Of a stretch of 64,000 nt of DNA, positions 36,314-51,230 are shown one piece after another. The position numbers and the translations under genes are program-made. The stretch is from positions 744,001-808,000 of the forward strand of contig NZ_FXZK01000001.1 in NCBI RefSeq assembly GCF_900184895.1, written 5' to 3'. The notes beneath the pieces are model-generated. The model was not told the origin of the DNA, ran no database searches, and worked only from the letters and a program-made list of their open reading frames with translations. The stretch's first letter is position 1. Every line of letters begins with the position of its first letter. Origin of the DNA: Flavimaricola marinus (lineage in GTDB: Bacteria; Pseudomonadota; Alphaproteobacteria; Rhodobacterales; Rhodobacteraceae).

Positions 36314-39199
36314 ATGAAAGACTTCATCATCCCCAACTGGGACGAGACCGACATGGGCACCCCGGCCTCCAAGGCGACCGAGCAGGTGACACTGACCATC
36401 GACGGTTTCCCGGTGACGGTGCCTGCGGGCACATCCGTCATGCGGGCCAGCGCCGAGGCCGGTATTCAGGTGCCCAAGCTCTGCGCCACCGACTCGCTCG
36501 AAGCCTTCGGATCGTGCCGCCTCTGCGTCGTCGAAATCGAGGGCCGTCGCGGCACCCCGGCCTCCTGCACGACGCCTGTGGCCGAGGGGATGGTGGTCCA
36601 TACGCATTCGCCCAAGGTCAAGAAGATCCGCAAGGGCGTGATGGAGCTTTATATCTCGGATCACCCGCTGGATTGCCTGACCTGCTCGGCCAATGGCGAT
36701 TGCGAGTTGCAGGATATGGCCGGGGCCGTGGGCCTGCGCGATGTCCGCTACGAGGGTGTCGAGAACCATTTCGAGGTCCGCCAGAACGGCGAGGCGAATG
36801 CCCGCTATATCCCCAAGGACGACAGCAACCCCTATTTCTCTTACGATCCGGCCAAGTGCATCGTCTGCTCGCGCTGCGTCCGCGCCTGCGAGGAAACCCA
36901 AGGCACCTTCGCGCTGACCATCGAAGGCTCCGGCTTTGACAGCCGCGTGTCGTTCGGCGCCAAGTCGGATAATGCGCTGGCCTCGGACTGCGTGTCCTGC
37001 GGCGCCTGCGTGGCCGCCTGCCCGACCGCCACCCTGCAAGAGAAATCGGTGATCGAGATCGGCACGCCCGAGCGCTCTGTCATCACCACCTGCGCCTATT
37101 GCGGAGTGGGCTGTTCGTTCAAGGCCGAGATGCGCGGCGACGAGGTCGTCCGCATGACCCCGTGGAAGCACGGCAAGGCGAACCGCGGCCATTCCTGCGT
37201 GAAGGGCCGGTTTGCCTACGGCTACGCCAGCCACAACGACCGGATCCTGAACCCGATGATCCGCGACACCATCGACCAGCCTTGGCGCGAAGTGTCGTGG
37301 GACGAGGCGATTGCCTTCACCGCCACCAAGCTGCGCGGCATTCAGGAACAGCACGGCGTCCGCTCTATCGGCGGGATCACGTCGAGCCGTTGCACGAATG
37401 AGGAAACCTACCTCGTTCAAAAGCTGATCCGGGCGGTATTCGGCAACAACAATACCGACACCTGCGCGCGGGTCTGCCATTCGCCCACCGGCTACGGTCT
37501 GGGCAAGGCGTTCGGCACCTCTGCGGGCACACAGGATTTCGACAGTGTCGAGCATACCGACGTGGTGATCGTGATCGGGGCGAACCCGACCGACGGCCAC
37601 CCGGTCTTTGCCTCGCGCCTCAAGAAGCGTCTGCGTGCCGGGGCCAAGCTGATCGTGATCGACCCGCGGCGGATCGATCTGGTCCGCTCCGCCCATATCG
37701 AAGCGGCCCATCACCTGCCCCTGCGCCCCGGCACGAACGTCGCGGTGCTGTCCTCGATCAGCCACGTGATCGTGACCGAAGGGCTCTATGACGAGGCCTT
37801 TATCCGTGAGCGCTGTGACTGGGACGAATTCGCGGACTATGCCGCGTTCATCTCTGACGCGCGACACTCCCCCGAGGCGACGGCGCTTCTCACAGGTGTC
37901 CCGGCGGATGCCATCCGCGAGGCGGCGCGCCTCTTTGCCACCGGCGGCAATGGCGCGATCTACTACGGCCTTGGCGTGACCGAGCATTCCCAAGGCTCCA
38001 CCACCGTCATGGCCATCGCCAATCTGGCGATGATGACCGGCAATCTTGGCCGCCCCGGTGTGGGCGTGAACCCGCTGCGCGGGCAGAACAACGTGCAGGG
38101 CGCCTGCGACATGGGCTCTTTCCCGCATGAACTGCCGGGCTATCGCCATGTGTCCGACCCGGCCGTCCGTGACGTGTTCGACAAGCTCTGGGGCTCCAAG
38201 ATCGACCCCGAGCCGGGCCTGCGCATTCCGAACATGCTGGATGCGGCGGTCGATGGCACCTTCAAGGGGCTTTACGTGCAGGGCGAGGACATCCTTCAGT
38301 CCGACCCCGATACCAAGCACGTCTCCGCCGGATTGGCCGCGATGGACTGTGTCATCGTGCAGGATCTGTTCCTGAACGAGACGGCCAACTACGCGCATGT
38401 CTTCCTGCCCGGCTCGACCTTCCTCGAAAAGGACGGGACCTTCACCAATGCCGAGCGCCGGATCAACCGGGTCCGCAAGGTGATGCAGCCGCGCAATGGC
38501 TATGCCGATTGGGAGATCACGCAGCTGCTGGCCAATGCGATGGGTGCCGGCTGGACCTATACCCATCCGTCTCAGGTGATGGACGAGATCGCGGCGACGA
38601 CTCCGTCGTTTGCCAATGTCTCCTACGAGTTGCTCGAAGAGCGCGGCTCGGTCCAGTGGCCCTGCAACGAAGCCGCCCCGGACGGCACGCCCTTGATGCA
38701 TATCGACGGCTTTGCCCGCGGCCGTGGCCGGTTCATCGTGACCGAATACATCGCCACCGAGGAAAAGACCGGGCCACGCTTTCCGCTGCTGCTCACCACC
38801 GGCCGCATCCTCAGCCAGTATAACGTCGGTGCCCAGACCCGCCGGACAGAGAATGTCGTCTGGCACGATCAGGACGTGCTCGAAGTGCATCCCCAGGACG
38901 CCGAGGTGCGCGGCATCAAGGACGGCCAGTGGGTCCGCCTCGCCTCGCGCACCGGCGAGACCAGCTTGCGCGCGACGATCACCGACAGGGTCAGCCCCGG
39001 CGTGGTCTATACCACCTTCCACCACCCCGACACGCAGGCCAACGTCATCACCACCGATTTCAGCGATTGGGCCACCAATTGCCCGGAATACAAGGTGACG
39101 GCAGTGCAGGTTGCGGCCTCGAACGGCCCGACCGAATGGCAAGAGGACTACGCCGCCCATGCCGCGCAATCGCGGCGTATCCTTCCGGCGGCGGAATGA
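36314..39199 (+). CDS. fdsA: NAD-dependent formate dehydrogenase alpha subunit
   Basis: A 961-residue molybdenum enzyme subunit that oxidises formate to carbon dioxide. The N-terminus has a [2Fe-2S] ferredoxin domain (CATDSLEAFGSCRLC), the NuoG-type HPLDCLTCSANGDCEL cluster, and two [4Fe-4S] motifs (CIVCSRCVRAC and CVSCGACVAACP). The molybdopterin domain starts with CAYCGVGCSF. The metal ligand is Cys360 in TSSRCTNEE, so this is the cysteine, not the selenocysteine, form. The length matches known FdsA. GAGAGG precedes ATG 36314, and the stop overlaps fdhD. Confidence 0.95.
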   Translation: MKDFIIPNWDETDMGTPASKATEQVTLTIDGFPVTVPAGTSVMRASAEAGIQVPKLCATDSLEAFGSCRLCVVEIEGRRGTPASCTTPVAEGMVVHTHSPKVKKIRKGVMELYISDHPLDCLTCSANGDCELQDMAGAVGLRDVRYEGVENHFEVRQNGEANARYIPKDDSNPYFSYDPAKCIVCSRCVRACEETQGTFALTIEGSGFDSRVSFGAKSDNALASDCVSCGACVAACPTATLQEKSVIEIGTPERSVITTCAYCGVGCSFKAEMRGDEVVRMTPWKHGKANRGHSCVKGRFAYGYASHNDRILNPMIRDTIDQPWREVSWDEAIAFTATKLRGIQEQHGVRSIGGITSSRCTNEETYLVQKLIRAVFGNNNTDTCARVCHSPTGYGLGKAFGTSAGTQDFDSVEHTDVVIVIGANPTDGHPVFASRLKKRLRAGAKLIVIDPRRIDLVRSAHIEAAHHLPLRPGTNVAVLSSISHVIVTEGLYDEAFIRERCDWDEFADYAAFISDARHSPEATALLTGVPADAIREAARLFATGGNGAIYYGLGVTEHSQGSTTVMAIANLAMMTGNLGRPGVGVNPLRGQNNVQGACDMGSFPHELPGYRHVSDPAVRDVFDKLWGSKIDPEPGLRIPNMLDAAVDGTFKGLYVQGEDILQSDPDTKHVSAGLAAMDCVIVQDLFLNETANYAHVFLPGSTFLEKDGTFTNAERRINRVRKVMQPRNGYADWEITQLLANAMGAGWTYTHPSQVMDEIAATTPSFANVSYELLEERGSVQWPCNEAAPDGTPLMHIDGFARGRGRFIVTEYIATEEKTGPRFPLLLTTGRILSQYNVGAQTRRTENVVWHDQDVLEVHPQDAEVRGIKDGQWVRLASRTGETSLRATITDRVSPGVVYTTFHHPDTQANVITTDFSDWATNCPEYKVTAVQVAASNGPTEWQEDYAAHAAQSRRILPAAE

Positions 39200-40002
39200 C
39201 CGTTCATGTCCCGGAACGCCCCGGAGTGACGGCGTTGGCGCAGCTCTCGGACGGGCGCAGCGTCGCGCTGCCCGAAGAAGTGCCGGTGGCGGTCGTCCAC
39301 AATGGCTCGACCCTTGCTGTGATGATGGCGACGCCGGCCGATCTGGTGGATTTCGCGGTGGGCTTTACCCTGACCGAAGGCGTCGCGGCGTTCGACGAGA
39401 TGTCGGACATCGAGATCGTCCCGCAAGAGAACGGCATCGAAGCCCGGATGTGGCTGCCCGAGGCCCGGATCGAGGCCCTCGCCGCCCGCCGCCGCGCGAT
39501 GGTCGGGCCGGTGGGCTGCGGCTTGTGTGGCATCGACAGTCTGGCCGAGGCCGCCCGCAAGGTGCCGGAGGTGGGGCCGGGCATCGCCCTGACCGGGGCG
39601 CAGGTCACCGAGGCGTTGGAGGCGCTCCGCGCCTTTCAGCCGCTGCATGACGAGACCCATGCCGTCCATGCCGCGGGCTTCTATCTGCCCGATGCCGGCG
39701 CAGACGGGGGCATCGTGATGGCCCGCGAGGATGTGGGCCGCCACAATGCGCTCGACAAGCTGATCGGCGGGCTGGCCCGCGCCGGGATCGACCCGGCGAG
39801 CGGCGCGATTGTTCTGACCTCTCGCCTGTCCGTCGAGATGGTGCAAAAGGCCGCGATGGCAGGTGTCGGCACGGTTCTGGCCGTGTCGCAGCCCACGGCC
39901 CACGCGGTTCGGCTGGCCGAAGGCGCGGGCATGACGCTCGCGACCCGGTCCCGCGGGGCGCTGAACGTTTTCACCCATGCCCATAGGATCTCAGGAGCCT
40001 GA
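39196..40002 (+). CDS. fdhD: Formate dehydrogenase accessory sulfurtransferase FdhD (FdsC)
   Basis: A 268-residue protein required to insert a sulfido ligand on the molybdenum cofactor of formate dehydrogenase. The essential CxxC is GCGLCG (Cys108 and Cys111). The motifs LTEGVAAFDEM and AREDVGRHNALDKLIGG are typical of the family. It overlaps fdsA by ATGA and is followed after two bases by fdsD, so it matches fdsC in the fdsGBACD order. Confidence 0.92.
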   Translation: MTVHVPERPGVTALAQLSDGRSVALPEEVPVAVVHNGSTLAVMMATPADLVDFAVGFTLTEGVAAFDEMSDIEIVPQENGIEARMWLPEARIEALAARRRAMVGPVGCGLCGIDSLAEAARKVPEVGPGIALTGAQVTEALEALRAFQPLHDETHAVHAAGFYLPDAGADGGIVMAREDVGRHNALDKLIGGLARAGIDPASGAIVLTSRLSVEMVQKAAMAGVGTVLAVSQPTAHAVRLAEGAGMTLATRSRGALNVFTHAHRISGA

Positions 40003-40004
40003 CC

Positions 40005-40247
40005 ATGACCACGCCTTCCCACATCGGCACCGAGGAAAAGCTGGTGCGCATGGCCAACCAGATCGCGGGCTTTTTCGCGACCCAGCCCAAAGCGTCGCAG
40101 GCCGAAGAGACCGCCGCGCACATTCGCGCCTTCTGGGATCCCCGGATGCGGGCGCAACTTTCCAAGCTGTTGGCCACGGACGCAAACGGCCTTTCTCCGT
40201 TGGCCCGCGCGGCGGCGGAGCATCTGGAACAGTCCGAGCAAGTCTAG
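40005..40247 (+). CDS. fdsD: Formate dehydrogenase delta subunit FdsD
   Basis: An 80-residue subunit or maturation partner of the FdsABG enzyme. The family pattern is clear: KLVRMANQIAGFFATQP, then HIRAFWDPRMRAQL. Work on the Rhodobacter capsulatus homologue ties it to cofactor handling and complex assembly. It starts two bases after fdhD and ends the operon. No clear terminator was seen in the 79 bases before the next gene. Confidence 0.9.
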   Translation: MTTPSHIGTEEKLVRMANQIAGFFATQPKASQAEETAAHIRAFWDPRMRAQLSKLLATDANGLSPLARAAAEHLEQSEQV

Positions 40248-40305
40248 GCTCTCACACATTTTTCATTGCCTGACGGGGCCATGCATGGCCCTATGACCCC
40301 ATTGA

Positions 40306-46568
<6,263 letters not shown>

Positions 46569-46599
46569 CCCGATGTCACGTTGCACGCGAGAGTGCCCT

Positions 46600-47418
46600 A
46601 TGGGCAAGCACTTAGCGTCCGCGCCAGTTCAATTTCCGTCCCCATGCCGCCGGAGGCTGGACTTCGACGGCCGACTGCGCGACGAATGTCGCTTCTTGGG
46701 AAAGCTGCAAATCTTGAAACCCGACGCCCCCTTGCCACCGGTCGAAGAGATCGCGCCGACGTGGACGGCGACGATCCTGCGCCTGTGCCTGCGACTGGCG
46801 ATCATCCTGCTGATCGTCTGGGGGGTGCATTCGGTGCTATTGTGGCTGGAGAGCGAGACCCACACCATCGGGAAACCGCAGACCATGGGTTTTCTCATAT
46901 TGGCCGCGATGCTGGCCGCCTATGCGCTGCTGATCGCCACGCCCTTCGTGCCGGGGATCGAGATCGGGCTGGCGCTGATGTTTCTGCAGGGCGACAAGAT
47001 CGTGCCCTTTGTCTATCTGGCGACAGTCATCGGCCTGTTCCTGTCCTATGCGGTCGGGTCGCGGCTGGGCTATGCTACCCTGCACCGGTTGTTCGCCGAC
47101 CTGCGGGTCCGGTCGGCCTGCCGTCTGCTCGAGCGGATCGCACCGCTGACACCGGACGAACGGCTCGCTCTGATCGCCGATACCCTGCCGCGCTGGATCG
47201 GCCCGAAAGCGACGCAGTACCGCTATGTCCTGCTGGGCGTGCTGATCAATCTGCCGGGCAACGGCCTGATCGGCGGCGGCGGCGGGCTGGCGCTGCTCGC
47301 CGGGCTGAGCCGGCTCTATTCGGCCACGGCCACGGCGCTGACCTTTCTGATCGCGGTGGCCCCGGTGCCTCTGGTGGTCTGGTTCTTCGACAGACCGGTA
47401 CTTCCGCTGCCCAGCTAG
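46600..47418 (+). CDS. Integral membrane protein, distantly VTT/DedA-like
   Basis: A 272-residue membrane protein with about five hydrophobic segments, including LCLRLAIILLIVWGVHSVLL, MGFLILAAMLAAYALLIATP and FVYLATVIGLFLSYAVGSRL. The stretch PFVPGIEIGLALMF followed by a glycine-poor loop recalls the VTT/DedA fold, but this is a weak resemblance. ATG 46600 lies 31 bases from the divergent cyclase start, so the two promoters overlap. It precedes denD by 59 bases on the same strand. Function unknown. Confidence 0.6.
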   Translation: MGKHLASAPVQFPSPCRRRLDFDGRLRDECRFLGKLQILKPDAPLPPVEEIAPTWTATILRLCLRLAIILLIVWGVHSVLLWLESETHTIGKPQTMGFLILAAMLAAYALLIATPFVPGIEIGLALMFLQGDKIVPFVYLATVIGLFLSYAVGSRLGYATLHRLFADLRVRSACRLLERIAPLTPDERLALIADTLPRWIGPKATQYRYVLLGVLINLPGNGLIGGGGGLALLAGLSRLYSATATALTFLIAVAPVPLVVWFFDRPVLPLPS

Positions 47419-47477
47419 CGCCTTTGGCCTCGGCATCGCCGTCTGGTGTGCTAGGCTCTGCCAAAAGGGAGGCAATC

Positions 47478-48443
47478 ATGCATGTAATGATCATCGGAGC
47501 CGCCGGCATGGTGGGCCACAAACTGACCGAACGGCTCCTCGCGGACGGCCAATTGGGTGGCGCGCCGCTGAGGGCGCTGACGCTTGTCGATTGGGTGGCC
47601 CCGACCGCCCCTGCCGGCTTTGACGGCGCGGTCGAGACGATCGCGGCCGATATCGCCACCCCCGGTCTGGCCGAGCGGCTGACCGAGGCCCGCGCCGACG
47701 TGATCTTCGTGCTGGCCGCCATCGTCTCGGGCGAGGCCGAGGCCGATTTCGACAAGGGCTACGCCACCAACCTCGACAGCACCCGCGCCCTGTTCGACGC
47801 GATCCGGCTCGTGCCGGGCTATACGCCCCGCGTCGTGTTCACCTCCTCGATCGCCGTCTTCGGCGTGCCTCTGCCCGACAAGATCAGCGACACCCATCAC
47901 CTGACCCCGCTGACCAGCTATGGCACTCAGAAGGCCATCGCCGAACTGCTGCTGAGCGACTATTCCCGGCGCGGTTTCCTCGACGGGATCGCGATCCGGC
48001 TGCCGACCATCGTCGTCCGTCCGGGCAAGGCCAATCTGGCGGCGTCGAGCTTCTTTTCCGGGATCATCCGCGAGCCGCTGAACGGCCAGCGTGCGGTGCT
48101 GCCGGTGGACGAGTCCGTGCGGCACTGGTTTGCCAGCCCGCGCGCCGCCGTCGGCTTTCTGATCCACGCCGCGACGTTGGATCTGACCCGCATGGGTGAC
48201 AATCGCGCTCTCTCGATGCCGGGTCTGTCGGCCACGGTGGCCGAGCAGATCGCGGCCCTTGGGCGGATTGCAGGCCCCGAAGCGGTGGCGCTGATTGACA
48301 AGGTCCCCGATCCGGTGGTCGCCAAGATCGTGCTGGGCTGGCCCTGCGATTTCGATACGGCGCGGGCGGATGCGCTTGGGTTCAAGGCCGAGACGAGCTT
48401 TGACCAGATCATTCAGGCCTATATCGAGGACGATCTGTCCTGA
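47478..48443 (+). CDS. denD: NAD-dependent epimerase/dehydratase, DenD-like (D-erythronate dehydrogenase)
   Basis: A 321-residue short-chain dehydrogenase of the extended type. The Rossmann motif is MIIGAAGMVGHKL, and the catalytic Ser-Tyr-Lys are seen in FTSSIAVFG and TSYGTQKAIAE. The overall pattern (VFVLAAIVSGEAEADFDKGY, quoted in part) fits DenD, which oxidises D-erythronate at C2 in tetronate breakdown. Its usual kinase and decarboxylating partners are not nearby, so the substrate is less sure than the fold. AAGGGAGG precedes ATG 47478. It overlaps cutC by 25 bases at the 3' end. Confidence 0.78.
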   Translation: MHVMIIGAAGMVGHKLTERLLADGQLGGAPLRALTLVDWVAPTAPAGFDGAVETIAADIATPGLAERLTEARADVIFVLAAIVSGEAEADFDKGYATNLDSTRALFDAIRLVPGYTPRVVFTSSIAVFGVPLPDKISDTHHLTPLTSYGTQKAIAELLLSDYSRRGFLDGIAIRLPTIVVRPGKANLAASSFFSGIIREPLNGQRAVLPVDESVRHWFASPRAAVGFLIHAATLDLTRMGDNRALSMPGLSATVAEQIAALGRIAGPEAVALIDKVPDPVVAKIVLGWPCDFDTARADALGFKAETSFDQIIQAYIEDDLS

Positions 48444-49168
48444 GCCGCGTGCTGAGCCGCATCCAGCGCGGCTCTGAGGGCGCGGACCTTGGCCGCGTCG
48501 GTGTCGCGACGGAGCGCGCCTCCGAATCCCAGCGCCACGGCGGCGGGATCATTGGGCTGGCCCGCAGCACAGGAGGCGTGCAGGTCGCGGATGCCGGTGC
48601 GCAGCAGGTCCGGCACGGCATCGGGCGTCACGCCGCTGCCGGCCATGATCGTGATCCGGCCCCGCGCGGTGGCCTGCATGGCGGCGATGGTCTCGCGCCC
48701 CTCCGGCGCGGTGGCGGCCCCGCCAGAGGTCAGGATACGGTCAAAGCCGAGCGCGATGGCCTGCTCCACCGCCGCGACCTGATCGGGCAACGTGTCGATG
48801 GCCCGGTGGAGTGTCGTCTCCATCCCCTCCGCCTGCGCGATGAGGCGGGCCAGCAGCCGCGTATCGAGACCGCCGTTCCCGGTGGCCCCGACCACGACAC
48901 CGGCGAGGCCCGCCCTGCGGGCAGCCTCGATATCGGCCAGCATTTGCGCCACGTCGCCGTCGTCATAGCAGAAATCCCCAGACCGGGGCCGGATCATCGC
49001 GTGGGCCGGGACACCCGCCTGACCCGCCAAGGCCATCAGCCCCGGCGACGGGGTCAGCCCGCCGATGTCGAGCGCCGAGCACAGCTCGACCCGGTCGACC
49101 CGCTCGGCCGCGCAGACCGCCAGCCCGGCGGCGCTGTCGATGCAGACCTCGAGGGTGAGCGCCGCCAC
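48419..49168 (-). CDS. cutC: CutC family TIM-barrel protein
   Basis: A 249-residue protein of the CutC family, named for copper homeostasis but never shown to act directly on copper in most species. Family motifs are LEVCIDSAAGLAVC, DRVELCSALDIGGLTPS, IRPRSGDFCYDDGD and DRILTSGGAATAPEG. GTG 49168 shares one base with the nagA stop (TAGTG), so it is the last gene of the amino-sugar operon. That place suggests a role in sugar metabolism; the reaction is unknown. Confidence 0.85.
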   Translation of the reverse strand: MAALTLEVCIDSAAGLAVCAAERVDRVELCSALDIGGLTPSPGLMALAGQAGVPAHAMIRPRSGDFCYDDGDVAQMLADIEAARRAGLAGVVVGATGNGGLDTRLLARLIAQAEGMETTLHRAIDTLPDQVAAVEQAIALGFDRILTSGGAATAPEGRETIAAMQATARGRITIMAGSGVTPDAVPDLLRTGIRDLHASCAAGQPNDPAAVALGFGGALRRDTDAAKVRALRAALDAAQHAAQDRSSSI

Positions 49169-50313
49169 TACTGGGCCGCCACGGCCGCCAGATGATCGGC
49201 CAGACTGCCCTGCCACGTCATGTCCGGCCCGAGCACGACCAGATCGGCCGGTGCCCGCCCGCTGATCCGGCTCAGCCCCTCGGCCCCGATGACGCGTGCG
49301 GGGACGGTCACGACCATCCGCAGTGCGGCGTCGGGTGCGACGCCGATCACGCCCACCAGCCGCGCCAGCCCTTCGGCCTGTGTCACGTGGGCACCGGCGA
49401 GGCTGCCCTCGGCATTCACCAGCTTGCCGTCACGGAGCGTGATCCGCTGACCGTAGAGGTCGAAGTGATCCGGCCCGCCGACCGTGGCCATCGCGTCGGA
49501 GACGAGGAACATCCGGTCCGGCTCTGGCCGCGCCCGGATCGCGAGGCCGACCATGTCATCGGCCACGTGGATACCGTCGCAGATGATGCCGCTGTAGGCC
49601 CCGCCGTTGATCACAGCGCCCACAAGGCCGGGGGCGCGGTTGCCCATCTGCGACATGGCGTTGAACAGATGGGTCGCACAGCTTGCCCCGGCGGCAAAAG
49701 CGGCGCGGGCGGTCTCGGTGGTGCAATCGCTGTGGCCGAGCGAGACGACAGCCCCGGTCTCGGCCAAGGCACTGATCTGGGCCAGCGTCGCGGCCTCGGG
49801 GGCGAGGGTGATCATCACCGGCACACCGGCATCGCGCAGCCGTGTCACGATGGACAGCGTCGCCTCGTCCAGCGGCCGGATGAACCGGCTCGCATGAGTG
49901 CCGCGTCGGGCAGGGTCGATATGCGGCCCTTCGATATGCAGCCCGAGCAGGCGCGGGCTGCCCCTTTCATGGGCGGCAAGGGCGGCCTCTGCGGCAGCGG
50001 CCAGCACCTCGGGCGCGTCGGTGATGACGGTCGGCAGGATGGCCACGGTGCCAAGCCCGGCATGGGCCTCGGCCATCTGGTCCATCGCCGCGACGGTCGG
50101 CGACTGGTTGAGCATCACCCCGCCGCCGCCGTTGACCTGAAGGTCGACAAAGCCGGGGCTGACGATCCCGGCGATCTGACGGACCTTGGCACCGGCGGGC
50201 ATCTGGTTGCGGGCCAGCATCGTGACCTCGTCGCCGCGCAGGCGCAGCGCCATCCCGTGGTGCAACGTATCGCCATCGAACACCTGATCGGGGCAAATCC
50301 AGAGATCGGTCAT
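49168..50313 (-). CDS. nagA: N-acetylglucosamine-6-phosphate deacetylase
   Basis: A 381-residue amidohydrolase that removes acetate from GlcNAc-6-phosphate (some also act on GalNAc-6-phosphate). Metal and substrate motifs are intact: HIEGPHIDPARRGTH, SLGHSDCTTE, ATHLFNAMSQM, DGIHVADDMV and the catalytic aspartate in FLVSDAMATVGG. ATG 50313 follows AAGGTGG and overlaps the kinase stop by ATGA. It acts after the ROK kinase and before the SIS-domain proteins. Confidence 0.93.
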   Translation of the reverse strand: MTDLWICPDQVFDGDTLHHGMALRLRGDEVTMLARNQMPAGAKVRQIAGIVSPGFVDLQVNGGGGVMLNQSPTVAAMDQMAEAHAGLGTVAILPTVITDAPEVLAAAAEAALAAHERGSPRLLGLHIEGPHIDPARRGTHASRFIRPLDEATLSIVTRLRDAGVPVMITLAPEAATLAQISALAETGAVVSLGHSDCTTETARAAFAAGASCATHLFNAMSQMGNRAPGLVGAVINGGAYSGIICDGIHVADDMVGLAIRARPEPDRMFLVSDAMATVGGPDHFDLYGQRITLRDGKLVNAEGSLAGAHVTQAEGLARLVGVIGVAPDAALRMVVTVPARVIGAEGLSRISGRAPADLVVLGPDMTWQGSLADHLAAVAAQ

Positions 50314-51230
50314 GACGCCACCTTTTGTCGGCTTCGCTGCGCGGTCCATGCGGCATAGGCCGCCCCCCGTGCGCCGCTGCTGTCGCCGCCCTGCGCCACA
50401 GCGAGCTTGGGGATCGCAAAGCCCGCCAATTGCGCGGATTGCAGCGCGGTGGTCAGATCCTCGGTCACGCCGGGGATCTGGCTGAGGCCACCGCCCAGCA
50501 CGATGATATCGGGGTCGACCGTCAGAGTCAGATTGCGCAACAGCGCCGCCACCAGATCGCACCAGACCTGCCAGACGGCGGCCATCTCGCCCCCCTTGGC
50601 TGCGGCGATGGCGGGCGGGCTGAGCTCTTGACCGGTCATCGCAAGGGCAACGCGGGCGAGGCCGGGGCCTGCGATCAGCGTCTCGATACAGCCCATAGCG
50701 CCGCAGCCGCAGGGCACGACGGGCAGCCGATGCTTGGCCACCAGATCGGCGGGGGCCGAGGTATGGCCGAACTCGCCACCGGTCATGCTGGGGCCGGGCA
50801 AAAGATGCCCGCCAATGCTGATCCCGCCACCGATCCCGGTGCCGAGGATCAGGCCCAGCACGGTGTGATACCCACGCCCGGCGCCGAACACCGCTTCGGA
50901 CAGGGCGAGCGCCCGGCAGTCGTTGACGTAGAGCACGTCGCGCCCCGCCGCCGCGGTGATGTCGGCCGGAAACGGATGGCCCGAGGCCACCAGATTGGCG
51001 GTCAGCGCCAGCCCGGTCGCCGGATTGACCAGCCCTGCCGCACCGATGCCGATGGGCAGGCCCTCGCCCGCCGCAGCCTCGGCCCAGCGGACCTGATCGG
51101 CGACCGCCTTCACCAGACCGGCGTAGTCCTTTGGCGTCGGCACACGCTGACGGGTCACGGGCTGCCAATCGGCATCAAAGATCTGAGTCTCGATCTTGGT
51201 CCCGCCCAGATCGATCCCCGCCGCTCTCAT
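50310..51230 (-). CDS. nagK: ROK family sugar kinase, probable N-acetylhexosamine kinase
   Basis: A 306-residue kinase with the N-terminal phosphate motif GIDLGGTKIETQIF, the ROK segment LGLILGTGIGGG and the zinc-binding motif CGCGAMGCIETL. Next to nagA it most likely phosphorylates GlcNAc (or GalNAc) at C6 after ABC-type import. ATG 51230 overlaps the AgaS-like gene stop by four bases. The exact sugar cannot be fixed from sequence, so the symbol is by context. Confidence 0.82.
   Translation of the reverse strand: MRAAGIDLGGTKIETQIFDADWQPVTRQRVPTPKDYAGLVKAVADQVRWAEAAAGEGLPIGIGAAGLVNPATGLALTANLVASGHPFPADITAAAGRDVLYVNDCRALALSEAVFGAGRGYHTVLGLILGTGIGGGISIGGHLLPGPSMTGGEFGHTSAPADLVAKHRLPVVPCGCGAMGCIETLIAGPGLARVALAMTGQELSPPAIAAAKGGEMAAVWQVWCDLVAALLRNLTLTVDPDIIVLGGGLSQIPGVTEDLTTALQSAQLAGFAIPKLAVAQGGDSSGARGAAYAAWTAQRSRQKVAS

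Noticed and set aside
36287-39169. A 960-codon open frame antisense to fdsA
   Set aside because: High GC content leaves long open antisense frames; this one has no domain logic, while the sense strand encodes a complete FdsA with all cluster motifs.
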